From positions 62,001 to 126,000 of the forward strand of contig WHVD01000024.1 of NCBI GenBank assembly GCA_015178975.1: 64,000 bases of DNA. The letters run 5' to 3'. How positions within the stretch are numbered: the first letter of the stretch is position 1; every line of letters begins with the position of its first letter. The translations under genes were made by a program, and so were the position numbers. The notes below the pieces were generated by a model. It was not told the origin of the DNA and ran no database searches. It saw only the letters and a program-made list of their open reading frames with translations. This document shows, piece after piece, positions 1 through 11,601 of this stretch. This stretch comes from Hysterangium stoloniferum (Eukaryota > Basidiomycota > Agaricomycetes > Hysterangiales > Hysterangiaceae).

Positions 1-1
1 C

Positions 2-298
2 CCCCGTCGTAAAGTTGTGTCTAGTCCAAACCCTGGTGCAATAGATGGCACTATAATTGTTGATGACAGTACAGATTACCCGAGATTTGATGAGTACTTT
101 GAAAGCATTGGTGACAAAGTGGTTGATCATGATCTGGGAGCAATCTTAGCAAAACTTACAGATTCAGGAGTTTATCGTGTCCATGAATTGGCATGGTTTA
201 TAGATGCTGAGTTAAAGGAGGCAGGGTTAGTGATTGGAGATGTAAAGTGGCTGCGAAATGAAGTAAAAAGGGCCATGCAGAAAGAATTACATGTATGA
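2..298 (+). CDS. 3' end of unknown protein gene with SAM-like helical domain (partial)
   Basis: The frame is open from the left edge of the window to a TGA at 296-298, so this is the C-terminal part of a longer gene; no start is visible. The last 55 or so residues (from DHDLGAILAKL to KRAMQKELHV) have the spacing of a small helical SAM-like domain: a leucine-rich first helix, SGVYRVHELAWF, then ELKEAGLVIGDVKWL and a basic last helix. The upstream part is acidic. I do not recognise the protein. SAM-like tails are common in proteins encoded near or inside fungal mobile elements, and a tyrosine recombinase relic lies 200 bp downstream on the other strand, but a link is only inference. Confidence 0.45.
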   Translation, partial: PRRKVVSSPNPGAIDGTIIVDDSTDYPRFDEYFESIGDKVVDHDLGAILAKLTDSGVYRVHELAWFIDAELKEAGLVIGDVKWLRNEVKRAMQKELHV

Positions 299-496
299 TC
301 ACACCTTAGCTTTTTTATATCCTCACCAATTCACTCCATGAAAATGTGGAATCAGTAGTCTCAGACTGAGGGTATTTTAGTTAAAATACATAGTCATTGG
401 ATAGATAGTGATGTACTTCTGTGCATGGTTAGCCTGATTGATAGCCCATTTTAGGACCTCCAAGGAGCTTGATCAGGCCGTGCTCAAGCCAAAGAC

Positions 497-871
497 TTAA
501 GTGAAACAAAGGTCCAGCGGGTGAAGAGGCTGAGCATTGGGAATGGCCCAATGAAGACGGGCAGAGAGGTTGAGAACTTGTGAGTGAGAGGAATCAATGT
601 AGAGCTCGTAAGCATTGCTACGCCAGCACCCCATGAGTTGAATGTCATAGTCGGTAAAACCAGCCTCAGCAGCAGAAGAGGCAGCACCACGATGGAAAGA
701 ATGCCCAGCAAAAGCAGTGGGATTGGAGCCAGCAATATGCAGAAGTGCCTTAAGGGAGGTGACAAATTGGGAATAATGAAGTGGGGAGCCATCGCTGTTG
801 CAGAACAGAGGGGAGCTGGGGGGACAAGGGTCAGTGGTGAATAAACATTTAAGAGTGTCACCCTGTCGCAC
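497..871 (-). pseudogene. tyrosine recombinase (phage-integrase type) C-terminal fragment
   Basis: The reading frame keeps the C-terminal catalytic part of a tyrosine recombinase. GHSFHRGAASSAAEAG supplies the H-x-x-R box, MGCWRSNAYELYI supplies the W/H position and the tyrosine nucleophile region, and an ILR-like tail follows. The catalytic first arginine region and the N-terminal DNA-binding part are missing. Upstream minus-strand sequence (about 870-1030) seems to continue the family in another frame, so the copy is broken by a frameshift. Such enzymes belong to Crypton-like or other tyrosine-recombinase elements of basidiomycetes. No element ends were found. What is seen is the catalytic motif; the element type is inferred. 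Confidence 0.6.
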
Positions 872-1035
872 CCATCACTCTCCCCATTCTCCAACGCTGA
901 GTCTTGTACTCTAATCCAGGGTCTTCCCTGGATGCTTCCAACCTCGATGTGAGTGTAAAGCTTGCTTTTGCTGCATTCCTTAGATGTAGAGAATTCACTG
1001 TTAAGCAACAAATTTGTGACTTTCAATCCCTACTC

Positions 1036-1780
1036 TCATCCACTGCTGCACTGTCTATGTATGTCACCACCGTGGAAAGTCGAGGTCGTAGGATCCATTG
1101 TTGTCGGTGCAAATGAGACAGGTCGGGATGCCTTGGAGTCTGGGGTGGCCTCCAGATTGAGGCGGTTGATGAGTGAGGTGAGGTCATAATTTGTGGCTTC
1201 AAGGACAGAGAGGGCTGTGTGCATAGAATCAGAATAGTCAGTAAAATCCGGAAAGACGAAAGGAATAAAACCCACCTTCATCACTGCCAACACCTAACGT
1301 CGATATACTGCCCATTATAGCTCTAGGTCTCTCACGCCATCCAAATCCATCCCACCCATCTGCCCCAAAAGCTGCTCACTAACAGGCCTCAGTCTCGGGT
1401 GTGGAGGAGTGGGTGCCATGGAGACAGGGGATGCTTCCACAGTAGCAAGTGCGGTGGATTCCTGCCCATGTGCGCCGTATTTGACAAATGCACCAATACT
1501 GGTACTACCATGGTGGTGTGCCTCGAACTGGGGTACACGGACTGCAAGCCATACACATGCTTCTTCATCCACCTCCACCTCCACCTCTGCATTGTCCTCA
1601 ACATCGAAATCGGCTGTGCTAGCGTTGGCTTTACGTTTGCCATCTGAACTTGCACACTGCCCTCTACGTTCTCTCCCTTCTGTGTCGATGTCCTCAGGAC
1701 CACCTCAATCTATAACCTTCATAATCAGAAATTTTATTTTAATGGGCTTAAATACATCAAAACACACATACAATCAACCA
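1036..1780. other. no supported gene
   Basis: Only short overlapping frames on both strands with low-complexity serine/threonine-rich translations (around 1565-1600 the DNA is a run of ccacctccacctc). I see no family motif and no splice structure. Confidence 0.5.
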
Positions 1781-2959
1781 TCATAAATAATTAGAATGGT
1801 GAAACCACCCCATTGCATGCTGAGCAGTGACAGTGGCCAGTGTATCTGTCAAAAAAGCTGTAATTGCAACTTCATTGCGAGTGGAAATTACAGAGCAGAA
1901 TGCTTCACCATGTCATCGAAGAATACTTTTCATATAGGAGAAACACTCCTCTCTTGGATTGAAGTCAGGTGAATAGGGAGGTAAATAGAGAAGCTTGATG
2001 CCACTGAATAGAAAGGTTGAGTGTTAATATCCAAGCAGACAAAAAGAAAACTCACCGTTCTGTACACATCTCTGCCACACCTTTGACATGATGTATGGCA
2101 CAATTATCCATTACCAAAACACTATTTTTTTCAGGATAAGGATTCATTATTTGAAGAAGGCTGGCGAGATATTGTTGAAATGAGTCTCCATCAAAGGAAC
2201 CTTTTGTTATATTCAGATAAATGATACCGTCCATTGTCAGAGCTGGTAGGACTGAATATCTGAAAACTCAACATCAGGATAACATTCATAGATGGCTAAT
2301 GCAGCAGACCTGTCACCACGTTGAAAGTAACTCTGCACTTGTGCCCATTGGCCTTTGATAGCACACCCCATTGAGCGGTATGTTGTGAGCAAGTTTACAG
2401 CACTCTCATCTGTAAACACCAGTCTTTCAGGTAATTCTTGCCCAATTGTAAAGAGAAAGGCATGCCGGGATGCTTCACAACATTCTAAAGCAACCTTAGA
2501 TAACTATAGTTAAATTGAATATTGGTAAATCAAGCAAGGAAGAAAATGAATAGACACACCTTTTTTGTTGTGTAACCTAAGAGCTTGAGAGTTTGGTGAA
2601 CTGTTGAAAGGGATAACATAACACCAAGTGTGTCTGCTAGCTCAAGGGCAATTTCATCAAGGTACATGTTGGGTCTGCTTTCAAGAAGCTTCATCATGTA
2701 CTGGCAATGCAAATAAATTTAGAAACAACCCAACTGTGAACTCACACTTACATTGCATGCTGTCTCATTCATCCCTAATATTGTATGTCTTAGGATCCCG
2801 TATAACATCTCCTATTTCTTGCCACAATTGCAATGTCCGGTGGACAACACGAATTAACGTGTCTAAGTTGGTAGCAATCTCTATTGGTTTCATTGAAAGA
2901 ATGGTATATTGATAGATGACACAGTCCTTGAGATCTTTAGAATAGTGGTGACAAGTCAT
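1781..2959 (-). pseudogene. IS630/Tc1-superfamily DDE transposase, intron-bearing, recently broken
   Basis: The N-terminal helix-turn-helix (HHYSKDLKDCVIYQYTIL) is followed by a second HTH block (YLDEIALELADTLGV) and a catalytic core: FTDESAVNLL (first D), VLVMDNCAIHH (second D) and YLPPYSPDFNPREECF (E). Two introns are supported by consensus sites and by restoration of the frame: 2504-2559 (56 nt, after GYTTKK) and 2004-2055 (52 nt, joining MCTER to GIKLLYL). A third, at about 2700, is likely. Breaks: a stop after NIRDE near 2765, the frame between 2237 and 2232, and a TGA at 1914-1916 where the frame otherwise continues for about 40 residues to 1781. That stop fits a CGA to TGA transition. 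Only the final part of the core is near intact. Basidiomycete members of this family look like this. Terminal inverted repeats were not found. Confidence 0.8.
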
Positions 2960-3990
2960 AGGCTGCTCTTCATTTGGGAGGCCATAGCTGGCCTAGATAA
3001 TGTTGTATGTTATTGGTGCCTCACGTGACCATTTATGTTCGTTCATGCTGTTACCTGGTCTGCAGATTGGGGTCAATCCCCAATGGTACTTTTGATTCAG
3101 GGTATGACATGGTCAGTAATTTCTTTTCTTCTTCTTTATGTTTACAGTAACTTTCATCTAATTCTATAGAGCACTTGAAAATGTGGCTTCTGATCACTTT
3201 CGTTTATTTAGTGGTATCCCGCTACCTTCATAGTGAGTGTATTCAGTAAATTGAAGCATTTTACATATTGACAGACTTATATATATATAGTGATAATGAC
3301 ATGCCATAGCATAAATGGACAGAATGATGAGGTGGTTATTTTCACTCAGCCAGGATATAGTATGGAGCCTGCAGGAGATTTTAAAGTGGTTGTAATCACA
3401 TAGGACATGGTGCATAAGCTTACTAGACCTTTTATTTGCAGGATCACACTCACTAACACTAGTTTGTATCATTCTGCAGGTCATAGTTTTGCACATGGCC
3501 AGCAGGCTCTCTCAGCCCTGATATACTTCTCAAGCACATGATTCCACTGGAGAGGGGAATATAATACTGTTAAGTGTGGTGCAGGTGCAGACAGACACTA
3601 GAATGAGTGATGGGGAATAAAACAACTACTGTATTGAAATCCACATGTACATAATATATACTAGTGGGGAACAATGGGATGTGAGCAACAATGGGATGTG
3701 AACTACAATAGGATGTGGACTACAATGGAATGTGGGCAACAATAGAACTATCTATTACCAAATCACAGTGTAGGAGTCTCACTCCCTTACATCACATCCA
3801 CAGTCATGTACCTCAGTAATTTCATACCCAATGCTAGAAACCCCTCTGTCACTCCCTTTGAGCTATAGCACAAAATAAACCTGACATATGTATGTATCTC
3901 ACCTATGCCCCTTTGGATGCACCACATATGCTAAAATCCCAGTGGAGGTCAATGGTGGTTTGGGTAAGCTGGAACCACAACCTGTTAAAT
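2960..3990. other. AT-rich intergenic DNA, nothing recognised
   Basis: Only short chance frames. A local run of near-repeated phrases such as caatgggatgtgg/acaatgg at 3665-3745 is a short degenerate tandem repeat of about 20 bp. Confidence 0.4.
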
Positions 3991-4039
3991 ACATTCTGAT
4001 AGGATACTTTGGACATGATGCCTATTGACTTTACAACAG

Positions 4040-5060
4040 TATTATGCACTTGAGAGATGTAATCTTTGAAGAAGGTGTGGGGCACAAAACCATACCTGGA
4101 ATAGTGAACAAGGGAGATATAGATATTTTCCCCAATGAGATAGAAACAATAACAATCTCTCACAATTCCATGGTACATGTTCCTGATCCTGAAACTGCAC
4201 ATACCAACATCCAGCCAGTTCAGGAACCTTTACCCTATCATTCCATGTGCAACTGTATACCAACTTGGGCCATATTAGATTCCCAGGAATCTGAACAAAA
4301 TGTCAAGGATACTCAGCATGCCAGGGAGGATTGGATAATGACAGAGGGATCCTGATGAACATCAACAGCACCAAAGTCTCATACCAACACAAACACTGAT
4401 GCAAATGATCTCCCAGATCCTATGAACCATTGGCCCCCCAATTTATATGCTGAAGCAATGATGTGCCCAGATGTTTGGGCAGGCCCAATTGCCAAGGATT
4501 TAGCAGTTATGAGAGAATGGGAAGTATGGGAAGAGGTGGACCCCCCTGCTGAGGCATGATTGGTTAAAACCAGGTGGACATTTGCTGATAAATATGATGC
4601 AGATAGATAACTCACCACATGAAAAGCTCAATTAGTCACAAAGGGTTTCACCCAAATCCCAGGAGTGGATTTTTTTGAGACCTAAGCATCTATCATTTGC
4701 TACAAATTGCTCCACATGAACCTTGCAATTGCAGTGACCATGGACATGGAAGCATGGTAGGTTGACTATGTGGCTGTATGTATATCTAAACTCACACCCA
4801 CAGGCAATCACCCATATCAAACTTCCTGATGGAGCCAAAGTGAACAGAAAGGTAAGGTGATTAAACAAGACACTGTATGAAACAATGGATGGTGATCAAT
4901 CTCATACAGCCCAAAGTTGTGATTCTTTCTTTGATGGATTGTCAATGTGATATTTGTTCTGAAGCATGACCCCCAAATCATTAAAAAGAAATACCTTGAA
5001 GTCATTCCAGACTTGTTGTGATTGTGCAGGGGAGGATATGGTCAAAATGATGGCAAACAA
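4040..5060 (+). pseudogene. decayed Ty1/copia polyprotein (integrase-RT linker and start of reverse transcriptase)
   Basis: Plus-strand frames read in order as the linker before the RT and the RT start: WEVWEEVDPP, KTRWTFADKYDADR, QLVTKGFTQIPGVDFFE, then LLHMNLAIAVTMDMEAW. These match the conserved copia RT opening (K-ARLVAKGF-Q--G-D-----P and the M-DVKTAFL-like block). Stops and frameshifts break it at least six times (for example after DADR, and after FFE). No catalytic YVDD block is present before 5100. This is an old, inactive copy on the opposite strand to the copia remains at 6.3-7.1 kb. Confidence 0.65.
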
Positions 5061-5689
5061 CCTGTGAAGATGAAAGCCAGACTGTATCTATGTGACTGGC
5101 TTCTCAAAGGCATATGTGCTACTGGTGATCATCTTCCAGCAAACCATGTGCCATGCACACTTGTTGAAATGTGAGATGAGTCTCACCCTGAAAAGTCCTC
5201 AGATCTTGAAATGAGGTAGCTCCTTTGACAACAGTGAGCAATGTATGGAGGTGGAATCTTTCCCCACTGGTGTCAAGGGACAGCCTCAAGTTCACCCAAC
5301 TGATTTCTGATCTTCTGATCCAAGCCCTTCTAAGATGAGGGGAAGGACATCTTGCCTTAATAAAAGTTTCAAACTCTGCTTCACTTTTAGTTAGTCACCC
5401 ACTAGCTGAGGGCTCAGGCTCCTTAGACTTTCTCTTTAGATCCCCTTTGCTAGTGTCCCAACTCATTATGGTGCAAGTCAGTGAGACCTGGAGAGTCACC
5501 CTTACAGAAGAAAAGTCTAACATTGAGTGATCGGAGCTACCACTGCTATTCCTCAATTTACATACACTCAAAGATAACAAGTCTGACTTAGACAGTCAAG
5601 AATCCTCTTCAAATCTGACCAACTTCAAGTCTGTGTGCAGCCCCCCTCATTTGACCATCATGACAACCTATATGACCAATCCTCTTCAC

Positions 5690-5975
5690 CATTTTATGTC
5701 CTCTCTAATACCCTCAAAGACATCATCAGCAAGCCATGACTTTTTGCCCTACAACTCTTAGTAATTCAGTCCTCCAGTCAATTGAGCTAAGTGTTGTCTT
5801 TAGTTCTTATTGTATTATCTTCTCTGTTTGAAATACCAGAGCACCTGAACAGTTTGTACAAGGAGGCAACACATAAATTGAAGCCAAGCTCCACCTGTTT
5901 ATAGAGTTGGACCTCCTGACTATTACAATCTCTATCATCATCCCCCAACATAAAGCCCACTTTTTCCCCTTGCTT
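5690..5975 (+). repeat. LTR fragment, family C
   Basis: The stretch is alignable by eye with 18230-18560, 45740-45940 and the reverse complement of 46020-46345. All share phrases such as gaaataccagagcacc followed by a caacacataa...ttgaagcc block. It contains one copy of the hairpin-like motif at 5865-5885. Ends and target duplications are not visible, so this is a fragment. Confidence 0.5.
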
Positions 5976-6264
5976 AGATCTTAACAGTTATCTCAGTCAA
6001 TAGGTAGGTAGGAATTGACTGAGGTGGCTCATGCTAGTTTGTGTGCATTTATAGACCTTCTTAACAATAGTGGTGGCAATAAGACAAGGGGAACAAAAGA
6101 AAAACTGTTAGAACAAAAGGAATAAAAGAACAATGGGTTGATCAGACAAAAGGTGGCATGAGAAAGAGACATTCCATAGTGATTGCAAATGTATGCATGT
6201 GTCATGACACTCCTTCTGGCTGAGTATGCTCCTTGGCATTGCATAGTCAGAGGGCTATGCACTG

Positions 6265-7110
6265 TTATTCATGCATAACATTCAGAAGCTGCTTTGTAAA
6301 CATATCTACAAGATTATCAGCTGATGTGAACCTGCATACTTTGCTATCACCTTCTTTGACCCTCTCATGAATATAATGGTATCTGATGTTGATATGTTTT
6401 ACCTGTGAGTTGTGTTTTGCATTCTTTGTCAGTGAGATTGCACCAGTGTTATCATTCCAGAGTATCACTGGTTTTGGCTGCCTGTAGCCAACCTTGTCCA
6501 TGGCTGAATACATCCATAATAATTGCTTCATTACACATGTGAGCACCATGTATTCTGCTTCAGTGGTTGAGAGAGCAATGGTTGGTTGGTATTGTGATCC
6601 CCATGCTGTCAGTCCTCCAATTTGGATAAATATGTGCCCAGAGCATGAATGTTGGTTGTCAAGATTGCCCCCATAATCCATGTCAACATACTCCACTGGT
6701 CTGAGGTCTTTGAAGTTGCTGCCATAAGTTATGCTATAATCCAGTGTCCTTTACTGTAGATGTAATGGAGGATGTGGGGGTGAGTGCATTCTAGTGTTCT
6801 CACCTGGGGGTTTGATGCAAATTTACTCACAAAGTGGATATAGCATAGGATAAGTCAGGACATGTTGCTATTTGCACATACATGATAGATCCCAGCAATT
6901 TGTGATAAGGTTTGTCAGTGATGAATACATATATGGTCCTCTGTAGTGTTTGGTGCCATATCATGTGTCAAGACTCTTCCTGGTGGTAATGACATCCCTT
7001 GCAGGTTGCAATCACTCATCCTGAATATGTCCAGTATGCATTCAAGGTAAGCACATTGTAACATGCTTATTGTTCCTGCTTTTCTATCCCTATCAATGTG
7101 AATACCTAAG
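6265..7110 (-). pseudogene. decayed Ty1/copia reverse transcriptase tail and RNase H
   Basis: The 6265-6696 frame gives a copia RNase H: ALSTTEAEYMVLTCVMKQLL carries the glutamate-containing TEAEY box, WNDNTGAISLTKN the second acidic box, and KHINIRYHYIHERV with FTKQL closes the domain. Upstream, minus-strand pieces up to about 7110 read as the end of the RT (PYHKLLGSIMYVQIATCPDLSYAI at 6840-6905, LECILDIFR near 7035) but are split by stops and frameshifts. The copy is incomplete at both ends. It may be the same element as the plus-strand relic at 4.0-5.1 kb only if an inversion occurred; more likely these are separate insertions. Confidence 0.75.
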
Positions 7111-8183
7111 ACTAAGTTTGTATCTCCCAGGTCCTTTGTCTTGTATTTTCACCCCACCACCTCCTTTGCTTGATCCACCACCACCTTTTATGATGAAATC
7201 CCAGTTGTATCATCTGTGTTTGTGCTTGTGATATGTAATGATGTTGCCATTGGCATGCTGTGAGCTCCCTGTGGGACCCACCTTAGATCTGTAATATCCT
7301 AATTCTCCCATTTCCTCATTTACCCTTCTGTTTGGAGGGATTCCTGTTGTCTGGGGAGGTGACTTCCAGCAGACTTTGCCTGTTGTACAACATGGATCAA
7401 AATAACAGATCATTGGACAACATATCCAAAATTATGAATTGTGGAAGCATATCAAGGTGCTTGTCTTGAAAAAGAATATGCAGGTGGACCAGTATGATCC
7501 AGACAGTCAACAATTGTTTTAGTAGCTCTTGGATGTAGGCCATGGAGTTGTGTGTACTACAGTGCTGATACTGTAGAGGGAGACAGTGAGACAGAGATGT
7601 ATCCTGTAGAGTACTTGAACAGCCTGAATTTTGGTGGAATTTCACCAAGTTGACTTGCAGTGAAGCCAGGAGTACTTTTGATGCTTTTACAGAACATAGA
7701 TTCACAGAGGGGGGCTTTTCAATGGGACACAATTACAACTGACAATTACAACTTGTGAAGGGTATGCTTTTACCAGTTTCATTGTGGTAAAACACTCCTT
7801 TTATTTTATTTATATTTTACACATTTTATTCATATTTTTCTATCCTTTATATTCTTCAAATATTGCACCATTTCATTAGTTCGAAGCTCTGTGTATACTT
7901 GTGGGTGCACTCAGCACCAAACAAAGAGACACACTTTTACCCAAGCACCACCACTCATAAGACACAAACTAGGTCTACAGCAAGTGGTGATCAGGGTAAC
8001 ATGTCAGCTACCACATAGGTAGCATTATCTGAGCTAATGAATACTTCTGGCCTCAAACTATAACAGTCAAGGCCTCCACTCGAATCATTCTTCCTCCCCT
8101 TCTATTCATTTCTTCATATATAGAATGGTCAGAACTTCCACCACTCTTCACACAACTGATCCACATGACAAATAATTTTCTGA
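7111..8183. other. degenerate transposon DNA without a readable gene
   Basis: Frames here (for example 7397-7732 on the minus strand) show no family motif. The stretch is probably residual copia or Helitron sequence; I see no ends. Confidence 0.35.
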
Positions 8184-8459
8184 ATGCAGATCCTAACTGG
8201 ACCATGTACTGGGCAACTAGCATTTATTTCACAGATCAAAATTATTACAAATAAAGATCAGCTCCCATTTAAACTGCATCATATTTGGTTTCCAGTGTGG
8301 TTACCATTTGCAATGACACTTAACAAGTCACAGGGACAGTCTTTGAAAGTGGTGGGATTAGATTTGAGAATGGTTGTGTTTGGATATGGGCAATTGTATG
8401 TTAAACTTTCAAGAAGAAGTTGCAAAAGGATTAAAATATTTTTAAAGGAGACTAAATAG
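8184..8459 (+). pseudogene. Helitron RepHel helicase C-terminal fragment
   Basis: The frame carries the tail of a Pif1-type Helitron helicase: KLHHIWFPVWLPFAMTLNKS followed by QGQSLKVVGLDLR and GQLYVKLSRR. In intact helicases the last block is a conserved GQ-YVALSR box (helicase motif VI), so alanine is replaced by lysine here. The Rep domain and helicase motifs I-V are absent. The 3' end of Helitrons should be a hairpin followed by CTRR; I did not find a convincing one before 8700. This is a short inactive remnant. Confidence 0.75.
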
Positions 8460-9500
8460 AACTGCAAATATGTATAGTGTACAAAGATGTATTATTAGAT
8501 TAATGTTTGAATGTATTTTGATTGGTTTTTCTAACTGTGACTTTGATAAATATGTACTTAAAATTGTTGATGCAGATGAAAGTTGTGGTGTGGGGGGGTT
8601 TGGGGGGCAAGCTCCCCAACAAGCTGGAGCCTGCAGCAAGTGGTGGAGGAGGTCATGAAGTGACCACCCACACCATAGCAAGGGTTCCCAGACTTATCAG
8701 CAAGTTAATAAATAACTCATGAAAGATATATCATTAATACTTTTGACTATGTTTTCAAGCATTTTTCAAACATAACAATTAGAATATTATGTATCACCAA
8801 GGATAAAAAATCTACCACTTTTCAAAGCTACATATTACCCTGTTCCTTGACAGAGATGATGTGATATTAAGCATCAGACCTTAGCAATACATTATTCTTA
8901 CAAGTTAAAGAAATCTGGATACTGAACACAGGTAGCTATGGATGTGAATGGTATGGTCTTATTTGTATCTATGTAAATCAGAGCCATGGGCTCAAAATCC
9001 AGATGGACCAATGTTTACAAAATTACATATAGAAAGATTTATGCATAAAGATGACTGTATGGGACTTGATGGAGTATATAAACCATATATCAATAAGATT
9101 GTTGAAATGACAGACCTAAAGGAAAATAACTTTTATGTCCCATTCAGAAGCCTAGAGGTGCTATTTAACTTCTGAAGAAAATTATTATAATACAAAATTT
9201 GGAAGTTTCAGATTCCATATTGAACAGCTATTTGATCTTATAGGACATACATACAGTATGTTTAAAGTTTAATAATATGTAACTCTGTAATTAGAACTTT
9301 TTGCCTGAAGTTTTTACCCTACAACTAAAACCAGCATGTTTACTATTAAACATACAGTGATTTTCTCAGGGCTCATATATGTATGTATATATTTTATTTT
9401 ATTTTATTTTAGTTTTCTTTGTATGTCACATGTCACACAATAACAATCATGTGATATACATGTATCAAATGTAAAACTTAACTTTATTTAATTTTCCCTT
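8460..9500. other. AT-rich DNA with one unexplained frame
   Basis: An open frame at 8948-9175 (+) translates with protein-like composition (block GPMFTKLHIERFMHKDD) but I do not recognise it and no start context or splice site stands out. The rest is AT-rich, with an ATTTT run at 9390-9412. Confidence 0.25.
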
Positions 9501-9587
9501 AGTGGGTTTAATAAGGAGTGATGAGAGTTAGACATACATATTGATTTGTAAAGATTGTAGGAGTGATATGTACTTACAGTGGGGGGA
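9501..9587 (+). repeat. 87-bp repeat, left arm of an inverted pair
   Basis: Reading 9501-9587 on the plus strand and 17600-17514 on the minus strand gives the same sequence except one G/A difference near 9543. The pair is 8 kb apart, brackets the Tc1 and copia insertions, and overlaps the first 11 bases of the Tc1 terminal repeat (cagtgggggga). Confidence 0.85.
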
Positions 9588-10625
9588 CAAAACCATTCCA
9601 ATGATTTTTTATATGTCAAAGAATGTTGAATAACTCAATGAGTACTTGACCAATTCACCTGAAACTTTTAGCTTAGGTAGTCATATATGTTGGCTATATA
9701 CCCTAAGAATTCTATGACATAAGCATTATTTGTCATCAAACTATAAATCAAATACTAATGGAATCTCATTGGAACAGTTTTGTCCCTGGTATATAATCCA
9801 ATACAAATCATATAATCTAGTACTTGGTGTAACCCCCCTTGGCATCCAAAACAGCTGCAGTCCTTATAGACATACTCTCTATCAAATTCTGACAAATAGA
9901 AGCAGGAATCCTGTCCCATTCTGTCTGGACCCTTTCCCATAACTCCTGAATACTCCTAGGCTCCACTTCATACTCTAGTAGTCTCTTCTTGAGGTAATGT
10001 CAAAGATGTTCAATTGGATTAAGATCAGCAGATTGAGGAGGCCATATCATGACATCAAAATCACTGCCATTAAGCCAATTGGTGGCCTTCTTGCTCTTGT
10101 GTTTGGGATCATTGTCTTGCTGAAAGACAATATCCCCAGTCTTCTTCTTGTAATGCTTGAGAAATTCTTGAAGTTTATCCCCCAAAATGTTAACATAAAG
10201 TTCAGCATCCATCCTCCCATCAATCTTGGTGGCATATCCTGGTCCTTCCCAGAACATGCAACCTTACAATATCAGATTCCCCCCTCCAAACTTGACTGTG
10301 CCCTCAACCAGCCTATCACTGAGCCCCTCTCCTGCTTTTTTCCACACCCACCATCTGACCCCAAACAATTGATTTTAGTCTCATCTGACCAAACAACCCT
10401 CTTCCAGTCCTCCAGAGACCAGTTCTTGTGTGCCAATGCAAAGTCCAGCCTCTCCCTTCTATGCCTTTTTGTGAGTTTAGGCCTTTTCCTCTTCACAGCC
10501 TTCATTCCAGCTTTCTTGAGTTCCCTATGAATTGTTCTTGCAGAGATAGACTCCCCATTCATATCTTGTAGGACTTTAGAGGCCTGAGTGGCATGGTCAA
10601 TCTTCTGGGAAGTGATTTGTTGGAT
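9577..10625 (-). mobile_element. Tc1/mariner element, one terminal repeat left, transposase broken
   Basis: The left end is a TA followed by CAGTGGGGGGACAAAACC at 9577, typical of Tc1 elements. The minus-strand transposase reads from about 10625 (IIQQITSQKIDHATQ) through TIHRELKKAGMKAVKRK (second HTH), VVWSDETKIN (first D), DIVFQQDNDPKHKSKKA (second D) and PPQSADLNPIEHL (E), consistent with the DD34E core. The frame is shifted between 10272 and 10257 and again near 10000, so the enzyme is not made. The N-terminal HTH and the right terminal repeat are missing; the sequence gives way to the copia 3' LTR region at about 10630, suggesting the copia element inserted into this Tc1. Confidence 0.8.
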
Positions 10626-10629
10626 GATG

Positions 10630-10872
10630 TAATGGTATCAGAGGGGGAAAGTTTGTGTGGATTGTAGTCAAAAGATGATAATCTATTATATTCAAGATGT
10701 TATCACATCTTTTATACTAAATAAATATTAACTAATTACTAATATTTCTGGATACGGGATATCGAGTTGCCGGCCCCACAACATAGCATTGGTGAGCCGC
10801 TGACTCGTTACACTGGAATGTGATGGAGTCGTTGGGAACCTTTACTAATATATATTATATTATATTACCAAT
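10630..10872 (-). mobile_element. copia 3' LTR (approximate) behind a polypurine tract
   Basis: On the minus strand the copia coding remains are followed by a polypurine tract (gagggggag at about 10873-10882) and then a TATTGG start, the usual place of a 3' LTR. The LTR would run down to about 10630, where Tc1 sequence begins. The far end is not a clean CCAATA, so the boundary is approximate. Confidence 0.5.
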
Positions 10873-10900
10873 ACTCCCCCTCAATGAGATATCCTGATTA

Positions 10901-11185
10901 TTAATAAAATCCCAATTTCTTCTTTAAATAGTTATGCTGGTTTAAGTCCAGCCCTTTCGTCATAATATCCGCCGGGTTTTCCTTTGACTGAACATATGTA
11001 AATGATGCCTCGTTAGAGACCACTTTCTCGTGAATGAAATGATAAGCAACTTTGATATGCTTTGTACACACGTGAAATGTTGTGTCATGAGCAAGTGAAA
11101 TCGCGCCTAGATTATCTGATTTCATAGTTGTTGGATCATTGCTGATATCGAATCCTAAATCTGTAAGGAGGGTGTCCAGAATCAT
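10901..11185 (-). pseudogene. copia RNase H C-terminal part
   Basis: MKSDNLGAISLAHDTTFHV gives the second acidic box of copia RNase H, and HIKVAYHFIHEKV with NPADIMTKGL closes the domain. It continues the polypeptide that breaks off at about 13390 (TWLRKLL) and picks up here (LLTDLGFDIS). The 2.2 kb in between is inserted DNA: an AT-rich segment carrying a solo LTR that itself carries another LTR. Confidence 0.8.
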
Positions 11186-11601
11186 TATAATATCAAATGT
11201 TTACTAATAAAAGCAAAATTGCTACAAAACTCCATCTTTAAATAGCAGTATCTATTCTGAGACTATTATATTGTTAACCACCAACCATAAGAAACAATTA
11301 TCCATATTACATCCTAAACAATTCAGAGTCAATTAATAGAACCTATTGTATATGGTTTTCCAAGTTATGTAAATACTTGCTAATACTTTTGTTGTTAATT
11401 TGTTTTTTAAAAGTTGTAATGTAGTTATTTCCCTGTAAAATATGTAAAATATTATTGGAAATTTTTCATACCACAGCTATCTTTATTAAGTAAAACCCTA
11501 TATATTCTGGATATGTTGAATCAAGTAGAAATCTGTTCAGATTGACAGATCCATTCCGAAGTAATACATATGTATTTAGAGGTGCCAATGATATACATAT
11601 G

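Noticed and set aside
484-1026. 180-codon minus frame overlapping the recombinase relic
   Set aside because: Its translation is a leucine/proline-rich shadow of the recombinase frame without motifs.
3052-3100. Possible tRNA T-arm (attggggtcaatccccaat)
   Set aside because: No D-arm or anticodon arm upstream at the right spacing.
10633-10651. tggtatcagag, resembling a primer-binding site complementary to initiator tRNA-Met
   Set aside because: It lies on the plus strand while the copia element reads on the minus strand, and Tc1 coding sequence continues right up to it; no LTR precedes it.
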